Below, in pieces: positions 1 to 11,626 of a DNA stretch of 64,000 bases. Where the stretch lies: assembly GCA_000750105.3 (NCBI GenBank), contig JPHH03000023.1, positions 186,001-250,000 on the forward strand, read 5' to 3'. This DNA is from Tolypocladium sp. Sup5 PDA-1. Taxonomy: Eukaryota; Ascomycota; Sordariomycetes; Hypocreales; Ophiocordycipitaceae. The stretch's first letter is position 1, and each line of letters starts with the position of its first letter. The notes under the pieces were generated by a model. The model was not told where the DNA came from, searched no databases, and worked only from the letters and a program-made list of their open reading frames with translations. A program made the translations under genes and the position numbers.

Positions 1-950
1 GATGCCCGCCAGGACGTTCTGACCTAAACAGAGCAAATTCGAGCAGTAGGTGCAGAGCCGACAGCCTAGGTTCTCCGCGATAGGTTATGAGCTTGAAAGA
101 TACTATATGCTAGAGCTACAGTAGGTGGGGGATCCGATTCAATAGTGGATCGATCACAAGAGCGCTTTCCCGCAGCTCAGCAGATTTGCCTTAGATATTC
201 TTGTAATTCCGGCTATGGCAACTAATTATAAAAGGGAATTTAGCTTAGCTAAACTTATAGTCACGTCGCAGAGGCACTCGCTTCTTAGATCGACCGTTAA
301 AGAGCTGCAGTTACTGAAAAACTAGATTAAGAGGTGCCGTCATGCTTAAGGGCCTGTGTTAGAGTAAGTAAGCTAGGTAGTGCCTAGCCTTAGACTAACC
401 CACCCTTGTATATATTAGATATCAATCAATTAATTAATCAGATCAGATATGGACCGAAAACTATTAGTTTAGATTAGATTTTAACCCAAATCTAATTTAA
501 TTAATCTAACGGCAGCGCTAAACTGTTATTTAGCTAAGTTCCATAACTACGATATCTTCAGCCGCTACAAAGTATATGTCGAGTCCTAGCTAGAGGTTTT
601 ACAAGTATTATTCTGTATGTAGCACTAGAATCTAATAATTCATAATCGCTTCTGCTCGTGTAGTGTTTTTGGCAGCTGCGCTATGGGCGAACTAAAAGGC
701 TCGTACCACGGCGGGAATATGGGGTGGCTCTTGCCCTGTGCACAAACCGTAGCCTAGCAGCTATGGCTTAGAATTGCAGGTGAGTCCTTAGAGGCGATTG
801 CGCCGTAAATAGTATGGCAGTTTCAGCTTGACAGGAGGATCATCTTCTTCCGGTATGAATCCAGATCTTGTGCCTAGTTTCGCTTGCCGTAAACAAGTCA
901 CGTAGGCGAGCCTGTGGCTCTGCAGCACATACTGCTACCCTCATCCACTA
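1..950. other. AT-rich gene-free stretch, likely decayed repeat
   Basis: I see no credible coding region. The stretch is rich in TAG and TTA triplets and in TA steps, as in the RIP-mutated retrotransposon later in this window, with short self-complementary AT tracts near 470-510. It is probably the edge of an old mutated repeat, but no domain can be read, so that is inference. Confidence 0.4.
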
Positions 951-1871
951 TCATCTCCATCGGGCCAGTTTGACCTCCACCACCTTCCCAGGCTCCGTCT
1001 TTCCACCTACAGGAGTAGCATTCGCCCCAGCCGTGCAGACATAGAGAACATCCTCACCTCCGTTGCTGAAGACGCAAGCCGTGCAACCAGCAACATCCAT
1101 GCTCCGGCTATCTCCAGCCACAATTGTCACCTCCGCTCCGGGGCCGGCCACCCTGACGACAGTCTGATCTACGCAGACGTAGACCGTTCCGTCTTTGGCA
1201 ACCAGCATGTCGTCGCATGAGACGTTTTCGGCCACCATCTCGATAGGGCCGGCAGGCTTGACGTCTGCGCCGACGGGGACGCGGTAGACGGCAGAGCGGC
1301 TGGTGTTGGTCCAGTAGAGGTTGGCCTGCGACAGGGTACGATGCACCTTTATGCCGTTGATGCCGACGGGCATCTTCGCACCCTTGCGGATCGTCATGAA
1401 CTCGTGGTCTAGGACGATCTCATAGCTCTTCGACGGCACATCCAGCCTATACACCTTGCCATTCAGGCAATCCGTCACCAAGACGGTATTCTCGTCCCAT
1501 GTCTCAATACCGTTAATCAGCCCGTTCTCTGGCATGCTCACCACCATGGTGACCTTGGGGTCTGGCCCCGTCAGGTCGGCGATCCATATGCTCCACGACC
1601 CCGGCTGTGAGCCTGTGGCGAAGTCGTAGCTGCCGACCCCGAGGGCGAAAACGTCCCTGGAGAGGCAGCAGATTCCAGTGAGCGAGCGGCTGCCCTCGTT
1701 CCCGACCCTGAGCAGGCAGGAGGCAGCGCCGGTGGAGGAGTTGATAGCCCAGAGCTCGGGGACGTCGAGACGTGTTGCGAGGAGGGTGCCGTCGGCGCAG
1801 ATGGAGATGTTCTCGAACCATGACCGGGTGGTCTTGGGGGGCAGCTGGAAGATGGTCTTGACGGGCGGCAT
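951..1871 (-). CDS. SMP-30/gluconolactonase-like six-bladed beta-propeller protein
   Basis: Intronless 306-residue protein. The repeated sheet-like blocks (WAINSSTG, VYRLDVPSKSYEIV, GINGIKVHRTLSQANLYWTN, SAVYRVPVG, DMLVAKDGTVYVC) match the SMP-30/TolB-like propeller family. The segment near residues 165-195 (PVGINGIKV...LYWTNTS) is the usual metal-site region of this fold. There is no signal peptide, so it is likely cytosolic. Length is normal (about 300-340) and the first ATG gives the family's usual N-terminus (MPPVKTIFQLPP). Some fungal members of this family are hetero-Diels-Alderases in meroterpenoid pathways (EupF, AsR5), while others are lactonases or unassigned. It stands alone, far from the NRPS region. 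Fold is fairly certain; reaction is unknown. Confidence 0.75.
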   Translation of the reverse strand: MPPVKTIFQLPPKTTRSWFENISICADGTLLATRLDVPELWAINSSTGAASCLLRVGNEGSRSLTGICCLSRDVFALGVGSYDFATGSQPGSWSIWIADLTGPDPKVTMVVSMPENGLINGIETWDENTVLVTDCLNGKVYRLDVPSKSYEIVLDHEFMTIRKGAKMPVGINGIKVHRTLSQANLYWTNTSRSAVYRVPVGADVKPAGPIEMVAENVSCDDMLVAKDGTVYVCVDQTVVRVAGPGAEVTIVAGDSRSMDVAGCTACVFSNGGEDVLYVCTAGANATPVGGKTEPGKVVEVKLARWR

Positions 1872-2633
1872 GGCGATAGACGAAATACCAGTGCCTTATG
1901 GATAAGTGGAAGAGCTGTGGATGCTGTCGATTCTAATGAGCATGTGCGGTAGTGAAGCAGAGTCTTCCTGCCAGATTGGTTCGATCCCAAAGGGTTCGTT
2001 AGTTTGGAGGTTCTCAGCGGATTTGAGGGCTAGGAGTGCGGCACGGCGCGATATATCTCCTCGCTGTCGCAGCAAGCAGTTAGACCAGAGGAGTCAAAAC
2101 GCGAAGTGACCTCTATGAGCGTATGTATTCGTACTTGCCACTGCTGCCTGGTGTGACGACCCGATTTGGCTCGAGCGGATATGGCGGCTGATGCTGTGCT
2201 ATTTATTACGCCCGGAGGACTGGCCACTGCGCTAAGCTATTTACGGTTCAGTACTCCGTACATTATTTGCATGACACCCCAAGCCCCACGAATCTTCTTG
2301 CTTTGCGTTGTCCAGCCTTTGCTGGTGTTTCCATGACAGGCCTGCTTGAAGGCCAATTTCTCCAAATATTCAGCATCCTATCCTCAGCAGCTGAGGCACG
2401 GTCTGCCAATTTTAAGGCTGTTGAAGGTTAGTTTTGTTTCGTCTAGGTAGTTAATATGCGTCTGCCCGCCGATCTGCGTCGAGCTGCTTTGTTGCTATCG
2501 CAAACTGAACTGCCGCACGCACGGTTTTCATGCAGCGGTCTGTCTCCCGCCGTGCTGCTGGCGACAGCTCATCATGCCCTGTCCATGATCTTCTCGTCCC
2601 CCATTGTTTCCTCTTTCCGCCCCCTTTCTTCAT
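1872..2633. other. Intergenic, no gene seen
   Basis: Upstream side of the propeller gene. Short open frames on both strands have no recognisable motif and no splice partners that I could find. Confidence 0.5.
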
Positions 2634-3833
2634 TTAATTCCCCAACCTCGAGGCTGTCATTAGATTTGGCCAATCAGCCATCCTCTGAGCTGACAGGGGA
2701 TCCGACCGAGCTTTCGTTGTCCACTTTGAAGCCGACAGGGATACCGACCGGCTTTTCAGAGCCAATTGCGTTGCTCGCCGTCTGTTTTGACAGGGATACC
2801 GTAAGGCCCCCAAGCTGCTTCGACAAGGATATTGCAACGCTTCGGTCGTTCCTTTCAGTACTATGTTGTGTTTTATTTGACCCATCTTGTCACCCGTGCA
2901 TCGAACGCAAACCGTCCCAAACGTTCGCCCAACCCGACCCCGAAATCCAACATTAATCGTACACTTTCTACTAATTGATATTGATATTGATATCATTGAT
3001 ATTGATGCCGCCCTCCAACTATGGCCCGGCTGGACGGTTGGGGCGAGGAGTGTCTCGTAGTCATCGGTGGAATGAAAGTCATCGTCGCTCTGCGCTACTT
3101 CGCATGAGGATATCGCTATCGCTCGTGTCGGCTCTGGCGACCTAGATGACGAAATAGGGTTGCTTTGCTGAGTTGTGCGGCATAACACCTTTGCGTGCAG
3201 TGACCTCTGGTCCAAGAGCGCTATCGCTTCCGTGGGAAGCAAAGCATGCTTGGTAGACTGCAGATAAGCGTCATCGCTGGTGCTATTGTTCTCTTCCGAA
3301 TCCATTGCTGGGGAGTTTCGAGGTGATGTGGCCATTCGGTCTGGCAAGTGAGCAGCATCTGCAAGGACATCGAGATATTTCGAGTATCTGTTTTGCACCC
3401 GTTCTGTGAAAGACGGTGGCAAAGCTTGTGTCTCTTGGGCAACGTAGACTTGGACCCGGACATCGCTTGGTGCCGCAGCAGGTTGAAGACGTCTTCGTGC
3501 ACGTCTCGCTTGACATCTTGCCGCGCCTTCTCCTCTTTGGAGCCGTATTTCCGAGGTCGTCGTCGCTTTTTGGGTGTCTGTTGCATGCCTGACGACGCGT
3601 CGTACGTCCTGAGTGAGGGCAAGGTTCTTAATATCGGGGTTCAAGGGGTTGCTGAATGGGCGGCAATAATTAGGGTACGGTATGAGAAGCCGGTCACTTT
3701 CTGACAGCGAGAAGGGCGCCCCATGGTTGGCGTTATCCGAAGGAGACTTCCGCAACGGCAAGAAAATCAGAAAAGGGGTGCATGCACACGGGCGTTCAAG
3801 CACGGTGCATGGACCCGGGCAAAGGAAGTTCAA
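2634..3833 (-). pseudogene. Decayed transposon-type ORF with a basic RRPRKYG motif
   Basis: An open frame of 399 codons runs through here, but its two ends are low-complexity and unlike a protein. The readable core (about 3080-3620) is split over two minus-strand frames. One carries a basic KKRRRPRKYGSKEEKARQ block; the frame then shifts into a RARRR stretch followed by SFTERVQNRYSKYLDVLADA and an acidic, Ser-rich tail. Basic [KR]RPRKY N-termini of this kind are common in proteins of fungal transposons, but I cannot name the family. The change of frame near 3520 suggests decay. It could instead be a real but unrecognised gene with an intron. Confidence 0.35.
2973..3007. repeat. (ATTGAT)n microsatellite
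   Basis: Imperfect hexamer repeat ATTGAT, about five units with one break (ATC). Confidence 0.9.
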
Positions 3834-3849
3834 GCATTATCAAATCCCG

Positions 3850-4869
3850 AACGGGCTGGCTGACTGACCGCAAAATCCAATGCGGCTAGCCCGGTGACCG
3901 CGAAATTCAAAAGGGTTATTTACGCGAGCCCAACTTCTTACGAAACAAGACACAATGCGACGTATAGAATACGGCACATGGTTGATCCGTGATATCAGTC
4001 ACGGAGACGTGGTCCTGCCAGACGTGGTCGCGAAGTCGCGTTTGTTTTCGGTGCGTTATGCTCAACCATATCGAGAGCATAGAAGTTTATGTGTAAAGGG
4101 CTTATGGAGTGCTAAATTCCCAAGATCACATGAGATCAATCCGCACGTAAACAGGATATTAAAAACAAAAAGGAGACAGAGCCTTTAACTAGGTGACCAG
4201 ACCACTAATGTCGAGTCGACAAATGCCAACATAATGACGTAAAATTCGACCGCCCACTCGCCCGTTGGCTCCTTTGAACCCATATTGCCTCCATGTAGAC
4301 TGGCAAAATGCGAAATGAGCTCATGACCTGTTACGTGGACGGAATTACTTTTTTCTACAGCTAAGACGCCTTCAGTTGTCCACCTTTAGCAGAGCCATCT
4401 TCCGACTCGCTGCCGCTGCGGTTGCTGAAAGCATTATGCTCCCGTTATATTGGACCCTTCACCACCACCCCCGCCACAAAACCTTCAACAACAGATCAAT
4501 GAAAGATACGGAGTACGAGGCCCAGCCTCTTGCGACCCATGGGGCGAAATGGGCCCGCTCATCGGGACGTAAGCAGTGCGTCATATGAACCATGTGCAAC
4601 TTGCAGTGCTAAGACCCCAACATGAAAGTCCTGGGTCGGCCGGTTTACGAAAAGAGATTTGAGGAGATTGGCCGCCTTGATGGCTGCTCTGTACCGTTGG
4701 TTGGTTCATGTTTTCTACAGCCATGTCAGCATATGCAGCTTCCGCCGCACGTTGACTCAGCCTGTGCGGTTCTTCCCCGCCCATATCCATCAACAAAGTA
4801 GCCTGGAAGAAAACAAATGTCTGTTCGGCTTCTTAGTTATCCCCCTCGTCTTTAATCCTGGCTTGGGAG
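3850..4869. other. Intergenic, no gene seen
   Basis: Only short frames without motifs. The stretch lies between the transposon-like ORF and the NLR pseudogene. Confidence 0.5.
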
Positions 4870-7010
4870 AAGCGGTCATAATGGCATTGGTCATGCGCGG
4901 CGTCGGCCCTGTGAAGGCCGAGATTCGCTTGCAGCAGGCGCTGCACGGCTTCATCCGGGAGCTCAAAGCCCGAGCAGAGGGGTCAATTCCTCGAGGACCG
5001 AGATGTTTTCCGCGCGAGACATCCTGACGGAAATGATGTTGCCGTGTTTATCGGCAAGCTCAATACACGAACATGTCGAACGTACTGTTGCGGCCCAAGG
5101 TTCTTCAACATTCTCCAGATTGTCCGGCAATTCGCGGCAAACGGCGACATCTTGGTAAGAGGCGCTCAGAACCTGATTGCCTGCGGTATATGGTCTGCTA
5201 TTCGCGCAACGCTGCTAGTATTCTCAATTACCATCCCGCGGCGATAAACAAATGCTAAGTGTGCGCAGCTCGTTACCAAGTCAAACAGCAACATGGACAA
5301 GTCGTCGCATATGTTCATGGCCGCCGGTCAATCTGCGACACGATATGAAGCCGTGTCTTGCCTCTATAACCGCAAGTCCAAGCGCCTATGGTCATAATAT
5401 TACGAGTACTTTCTAGTACTCGTCGAGGTGTGTCGTCGACTCGTCAAAATTGCCAACAAGTCACCCATATCCCGGATTTTCTCGACAATGGATGACTCCG
5501 ACATCAACACATTCCAATTGAACCTTACCAATTGGGCTTCAATGATAAAGGAGGAAACAATGCTGCTCATGGCCCAAGGTGTGGAAGATCAAGGCTCGCG
5601 GTTGAATGGCCTATTGGACATGTCCAGCGGTGAGGGGCGCCGCAAGCAGGGCAAAGCAAATGCTCGTGTCCTGGCAGCGTGCTCCATTTACGACTACCAG
5701 GCCAATTGGAAACGGATTCGCAAAATGGGAAACACGACACTGTTCAGCCAGGCTAGCGAATACGTGTCGTGGAAGGGAGATGCCACCACTGGTGGTCCCC
5801 GCACACTCATTTACACGGGCAAACTTGGCTGTGGAAGTCCGTCCTCATGGCAAACGTGGTCGAAGACCTGAACCTCCATGTAGAAGAGTGCAAATTCCGG
5901 TTACCTATTTCTTCTGCCAACACGATGACAATGAGAGCTTGAAGGCACACACTATTCTTGGCTCGCTGGCTCGACAACAACAACAAACGATGTACGACCT
6001 TTCCAAGGCAGCGGAACTTCTCGGTGATCGTCTCAAACTGACACAAACGGACGACATAATAGTCATGCTGGGGCATAGCCTTCCTGCCGGAATCAAAGTT
6101 TATTGTGTCATTGATGGATTGGACGACCGCGACAGTCTTGAAAGGCGCCTCCTTGTTGCCAAGCTGAGCGAGCTGCAAGACAGTCTTGCACTTCAAATTT
6201 GCTTCTTGTTCAGATTGGAGGCTGACAATGCTTTACGCTTGGATCCGAAGGGCTTCATCAACTGCGCCACAGCTACTATCCCGGAGGACAATCCTGAAAT
6301 TAGGCAATACATCCGCGACGACCTGGAGCGTTGCATCAACACCGACTTGCTGGTGGTGGGGAACCCGACACTTGTGGCCGATATTATGAATGCCTTGGTC
6401 GATCATGCCCACGGCATGATCCTCTGGGTCGTTCTTCGGATATCTTCGCTTTGCGCCGCTGGGACTGACGAGGAGATTCGACAAGCGCTAGCCGACATGC
6501 CAAAGGACCTGGCCGAAACCTTTTCTCGCGTTTTGAACAAGTTTGCACCTTCAGGCAAGCCGTACCAAAAGCGAATCTTGGAGTTGGTCCTTGTAGCCAT
6601 TCGTCCCCTGACAACCGAGGAACTCCGCGAGGCGCTCGGTGTGGTTCCATGCGACACAAACTGGAATCCAGCCCGACTGCTGAACAATATATATAGCTGT
6701 CGGATAAATCCGCTTGACCATTCAAGCAAAAGTGCAGGCCTGCTGTCTTTCCAGCAGCCATTATAGTGGCATATATCTTCTACGCGACAATAGCGTCCCG
6801 GAAAGCTGTGGCGCCTTGCTCACGGTCGACGAGGAGACGCTAAGCATTAGAAGGTGCATCAAAGCGCCAAGGAGTCAAGGACTTCTTGCTCGGAGACTTT
6901 GAGGGGAGGACAGCTGCTAGTTTTGGACGCGGCAACCAAGAATATGGCTCAGATTGTCGTCACGTATCTAAATTATGGTATCTTCGACACTCAACTGTCC
7001 AAAGCAGCGG
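4870..7010 (+). pseudogene. Fungal NACHT-type NLR (STAND) pseudogene, N-terminal and NACHT parts
   Basis: Pieces in several plus-strand frames line up, in order, with the N-terminal and NACHT regions of common fungal NLR proteins: VKAEIRLQQALHGFIREL (about 4890), GPRFFNILQIVRQFA and NLIACGIWSAIRATLL (5100-5220), DINTFQLNLTNWASMIKEE (5490-5550), LIYTGKLGCG (5805-5835), VYCVIDGLDD (6090-6125, Walker B-like), FSRVLNKFAPSGKPYQKRIL (6520-6580) and LLTVDEETLSIR (6815-6850). The P-loop is broken: around 5830-5837 the DNA reads as Gly-Cys-Gly-Ser, one A short of the expected Gly-Cys-Gly-Lys-Ser, and the frame shifts there. About 100 bp of extra sequence interrupts 6690-6800, and more shifts follow. 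No ankyrin or WD repeats follow. The family senses non-self; this copy is not functional. Confidence 0.75.
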
Positions 7011-7232
7011 CGTAATTACTGCTGGCGAGTTCGCCTCCTTCCGCTGTGATTTGGTCACAAGTTCTACATGTCACTTTCCCATTGAAAGCGTGTGGCGGAG
7101 GGACTTTCTGCGGCCATAGGTAATACATGTGTTTGGTATATGGTGCCTGAGTGGTGCACACCACAATCCCGCAACCGTCCCCTACCCGGGCTGAGCCCTC
7201 GATTTGAAAGGGAACTCTAAAATTCGAACCGG

Positions 7233-7270
7233 CAAGACAACAAGACAACAAGACAACAAGACAACAAGAC
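7233..7270. repeat. (ACAACAAG)n microsatellite
   Basis: Four to five near-perfect tandem copies of an 8-bp AAGACAAC unit. Confidence 0.9.
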
Positions 7271-8272
7271 GATTGAAGCCTCCTAGTGCCACTAGAGCAA
7301 AGTTACTGATGCTGAGCTCCCATCACCTCCTCCACCTCGCTGGCGGCCTGGTCATTGGGCCGCAGGATAGCGATGCGTTTCTCCATCAAGCCCTCGAGTG
7401 AGACCCGGCCACTTGCCGAGATATTAAGATGGAACCACAGCACTCGCCTGGCAGCAAGGACATCTTGACGAAGAAGACTTGCACGGTCAGCCAAGAACTC
7501 TAAAAGGGTGGAAGAGACGCTTTCAAGAACGGAGCGGGAGCAGGAACAGACATGCCTGGACCAGTGAAGCACACTCAAGACAGTAAGTCGATAACCCTAA
7601 CCCTCCTCCGCTTAACATACCCGATGTAGGATATCTGAAAATAGTCGGATATACACAAGGTACTTATAGAGTATATGTCCGACGTGTACCGGGAGGAGAC
7701 GTGCCCCGATAAACTCCCGGTTTGTAGAGCAGCATAGAGCCTCATTAAATGGTTACACAAAGTCAATTCAAGTTTGATAGACAATACTACTTTGCTAAGG
7801 GAGAACAAACACACCAAAGGCCGAGTGCAACGGAAGGTCGTGTAAGTGAGAAGGACGGTATAGCCCAAGCAGCAAAGACAAGGCTGTCACATAGTAGTTC
7901 CAAGTAAAATAGCAACAAGCGGCAACGAGCGGCTATACTCAAATATGGGAAGAAAACCAAGAACTTGATTGCTGAGACTCAACGATGATGAGGGACCATC
8001 TGTTCTAACGGCTATAGATGCCCCTTTTATGTCTATGTACATCCAAGGCCCTGGTCTTCCGTGCTTTTGTGATTTTCATAATTTTTTTGTGTCGATCCGG
8101 GGTCTGTTCCGTCACCCTAACAAACTACATAACATAACCGACGGTAAAGTAGGCGACTTTAGTTGGCGAGCTTGGTGCAAAAGCAGCCCACAAAGCAAAC
8201 AAGCCTAAAAATGGATTAACCACTGCTCTATATTCTTGTTTTATTGTCTCATCTTAATCCTCTCATAAATAC
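7271..8272. other. Intergenic, no gene seen
   Basis: Short frames only. A CCCTAACCCT stretch at 7594-7603 resembles under two telomere units. Confidence 0.5.
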
Positions 8273-8951
8273 TCACTTCTTGACGGGGACAATCATTCCC
8301 CCAAGCGGCTTATAGATCCACTGAGCAGGCACTGCGTCCTCCTTGTCGTACATTTCCCCATCTCGTTTCACTGTGAACGCGACATTGGCGCGATCAAAGG
8401 TTTTCTCAAACTTAATTAGATCAGTCGGAATCTTGTCGCTGTGTAGCGTCAGGCCCAGCAAGTCGCTCGTCCCGGTATCCTGGAGAAGGTTGTTGAAGTC
8501 CTTGTAGAACTCCGGCTTATTTGGCAGCTGCTTGTATACAGGCTCGCCAATAGCCTCGTTATAGCCGAACTCAAACGGCTGCATTCTGCCCTGTTCAAAC
8601 TTCCAGGTCCGGGGAACGACCGAGCCCCCGATCATGTCGGAGTCGCTCTGTGTGTAGCTCCAAGGCGAGGACACCGCCCCGAACTCGACTAGTCTTTCGT
8701 TCGCAGCTAGGTCAAAGTGTCGGTGGATAAGGCAGACGGCAAGATCATCGTAAACTTCGTGTTTGAGAAATAGTGCTCTATAGTATACAAGCTTAGCTAT
8801 CAAAAGCGAAGAATAGGATGTGTTTGATGGCGTACCCTATTCTTTCCTCAATGATCTTCTGAGGATTGCGAGCTATGAACGACTCCGAGGCCGTTTTGAG
8901 ATGGGGTAGCGCGTCATAGACGGAAGGTTGGTAGACTGCTGCAGAAGCCAT
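8273..8951 (-). CDS. Unknown fungal protein, two exons
   Basis: Model: exon 1 8951-8836 and exon 2 8777-8273, with an intron at 8835-8778 (58 bp, GTACGC...CTATAG). It joins in phase (GG|A) to give 206 residues starting MASAAVYQPSVYDALPHL. The join makes a continuous segment, ERIGALFLKHEVYDDLAVCL. The protein is soluble-looking, with no signal peptide or membrane span. Readable blocks are HRHFDLAANERLVEFG, VVPRTWKFEQG and PAQWIYKPLGGMIVPVKK. I do not recognise the family. The clean splice, in-phase join and intact frame argue that it is a real gene. It sits about 250 bp from the first GCATATGC minisatellite. Confidence 0.65.
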
Positions 8952-9199
8952 TGTAAGTGATTGGAAATATATGCTTGTAATTATCGTCGGTGAAGAATAT
9001 ATTTGGCCGCGTGAAGTGTCTAATATCTCTAGTCGAAGGATTGCTACTGTTGTTTATACTTACTTAGTAATTCGAGATTATCTAGCGTTACTCTTTTCTA
9101 CCGCAAATTTAGGCTGGTGTTAGGTGTACCTAAAGAGCATCGCTGCTATCTACCTTTCTATGGGCGCTCTTCCCGACGATTATTCAAGCATTGGATAGT

Positions 9200-9400
9200 C
9201 GCTGATGTCGTTGGTTGCTGCTGCATATGCCGTTGGCCGCAATCAGGCCATTGGGTGCTTACGTATGCTATTAGTTGCTAATGCATATGTTATTAGTTCC
9301 TGGTGCATATGTTGTTGGTTGCTGATGCATATGTTGTTAGTTCCTGGTGCATATGTTGTTGGTTGCTGTGTGTATTTAGTTGGTAGCTAGTGCGTACGAT
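9200..9400 (+). repeat. 22-bp GCATATGC minisatellite, locus 1
   Basis: Imperfect tandem array of a unit of about 22 bp built on GTTGGTTGCTGGTGCATATG, with the 8-bp palindrome GCATATGC or a close variant in most units. The left flank (GATTATTCAAGCATTGG) is nearly the same as that of locus 2 at about 12460. An open frame through it (9205-9390) is only the repeat read in one frame. Confidence 0.85.
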
Positions 9401-9885
9401 TAGTGCAAGCGGGGATGTGCCGCTAATGCTCGTATAGCTCTGCAATACTTCGTTAGTGTAACCCACGTGAATAGATAACAGAGTTATGGAGGGCATCTTC
9501 GAAAGTATATCGAACGCTGGCCGTGACCCCGGAAAGGGGGGGCGGCGCGCTGTTGGTTCGGCGTCTGTCGATCCCCAGTGCGGGCGGTGTTCGGTCTGCC
9601 TGGTCAGCCGCCATGCCAGCCTAGGGGTACGACGAACTCCGCTTCGCGCCGGCTACGGGTGCGAGTCGACGTCGGGCGTCTCGCGGGTCGGCTTCCGCCG
9701 GGTGCTAGTGCACGCACAGACCCTAGCTGCTCTAGGAGCCTGATACGCCCACATCTTGCGCATGTAACCTAGATTAGTGGGTGACAACTACGTGCATGCT
9801 AGCCCGCGGCCTGGAGCCGTCCATCACCTTCCTATCCCTCAGTGACCTTCACGGCGATTCTTCAATTGTCGCCTATCCTGTGAAA
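9401..9885. other. GC-rich gene-free stretch
   Basis: Sharp GC-rich block at about 9520-9720 between AT-richer flanks. Frames here read as Arg/Gly-rich low-complexity peptides without motifs. Possibly repeat-derived. Confidence 0.4.
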
Positions 9886-11626
9886 ATGGAGGACCGAAAT
9901 CTGCATGATAGTGAGCAGCACCCCGAGGGCCTAGACGAGCTATTACCTCTCCTCCCCAACCTAGGCCGCAATGGCTCACCGTCGCGCGAAGAGCCCGTTA
10001 GTCGCATGCTGCGCGGGCCATTCACCCACATCCTCCTCTTCGCTGTCTTTTCCATCCTGATCGAAGCGGGCGGCGTGCTGGAGACTATGCCCCTCTCCAA
10101 GGTTCTTGAGGGCATTATATGCGATAAAGTCATAGAGCGCTCCGGTGAGCCCATATCGTGCGGCGAGGACGAGCGCGTGCAGGGCGAGCTCGCATTGCTT
10201 AGGGGATACAGGAGCACTATTGCGCTGATTCCAGGTGCGACACCGCGATTCTATGTTTCTTATCATAACCAAAGTAGCGCTCACGGATGATTCTTAGGTC
10301 TTGTTATGGCTATTCCATATGGCGTCATGGCTGAAACGTACGGCCATCTCGTAGTCATGTTCCTGAGCGCGCTGGGCATCTTTGTCGACGGTGCCTTTAC
10401 TGTCACTGTTTGTAAGCAACGCAACCCCTTCTTCTTGTCTTACTTGGCAATATTGACCAAACTGTGCAGGCTGGTGGTCCCAAGCGTTCAAAATCCAAAT
10501 GATCTGGCTCTCGCCATTGTTCACCTTCGTCGGCGGCGGCTCTCCCGTCCTGGGCGCCATGTGCTTTGCCAGCCTTTCAGAGCTGTCGACAGAGGCGTCT
10601 CGGTAGGTCTGAAATGAAGCGTAAAAATTGCCGGCAAGCTAATTGACTCTATATAGGGCCACCTTGTTTGCGTATTTTGGAGGCATCAACTTAGGAGCGC
10701 GGCTCGTGCTAAGCATCCTCGCCGCGAACATGATGGAGCGGAACGTCTGGGTGCCGATTTGTATTGGCCTCGGCTGTTCGGCTGCGTCAGTCGTATGGTC
10801 ATTGTGCTTACCAAAGACTTCTTCTAAGGCAACGTCTCGTGGTCGAAGTAGCTCCGGACCTATCGTTTCTACGAATGAGTTCACCGACTCCCAGGGCGAT
10901 GAACAAGACACTCTCCGGAGCAGGATGCAGGCGGGCATGCAGAACAACTCTGAGTCAATAAGATTCTTGCTCAAGCAGGCGACCCCTCCCGTTTGGTCCT
11001 CATGCTCGCTGTCGTGTTGACGAGCGTCGGCTGGGGTTCGCTGCAACCGCTGCCGCAGCTCGCGCGGAAGCGCTTCGGCTGGTCGTGGTCGCACGCCAGC
11101 TACCTCGTGTCGCTGGAGACGGGCGTATGTATCGTCGTCTTGATGGTGCTTGTACCAGCGGCCAGCTTCGCGATATCTACGGGCTTGTCGATGTCGGCGC
11201 TCTCCCGGGACGTGGTTCTCATACGAGCGAGCTGCTTGCTGGTGGCGTCGGGTGCCGTGATTGTTGGCGCGTCGCGGAGCCCTGCCGTCATGGTGGCTGG
11301 TGTGTTTAGATTGATTGCTCCGAGGTTGTGTCAATATCTAATACTCTTACAGGCCTTTTTGTGTTCTATCTCGGCGCGGGGTACAACATCATCCTGCGCA
11401 GTCTGCTGGCCATCGTCGTGGAGGGTAACGCGGCCATGTTGTTCAACTGTGTCGCCCTCTTAGAGATGGCCGGCTCCCTAATATCAGGTCCGTTAATGGC
11501 CACGTTATTTAAGGCGGGGTTCAGCCTAGGCGGGGTGTGGGTTGGCTGCCGTTCTTTATCGGCGCGAGCGTGTGCGCCGCAGCCTTCCTGACGCTGTCGG
11601 CGGCAAGGTTCCCGGCAAAGTGTTAA
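9886..11626 (+). pseudogene. MFS transporter pseudogene
   Basis: Start at 9886 (MEDRNLHDSEQHPEG). Introns fit at 10235-10297, 10412-10469, 10603-10656 and 11300-11352, all GT-AG and in phase. The protein has an acidic N-terminal tail, then membrane spans such as THILLFAVFSILIEAGG, GLVMAIPYGVMAETYGHLVV, LFTFVGGGSPVLGAMCFASL, the long central loop (KTSSKATSRGRSS...) and C-terminal spans (VLMLAVVLTSVGWGSLQPL, LFVFYLGAGYNIILRSLLA). This layout is that of a 12-span MFS drug or metabolite exporter. Two frame breaks occur: near 10990 (ATPP then RLVLMLAVV in another frame) and near 11545 (GGVWVG then LPFFIGASVCAA in another frame). It is flanked by two copies of the 22-bp minisatellite. If both shifts are assembly errors, the gene would be whole. 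Confidence 0.7.

Noticed and set aside
1978..1988. GGTTCGATCCC, like a tRNA B box
   Set aside because: No matching A box, acceptor stem or anticodon arm can be folded around it.
7594..7603. CCCTAACCCT, like telomere repeats
   Set aside because: Fewer than two units; chance or a trivial scar, no evidence of a chromosome end.
9486..9772. GC-rich open frames taken as a small gene
   Set aside because: Low-complexity Arg/Gly-rich peptides in two overlapping frames, no motif.
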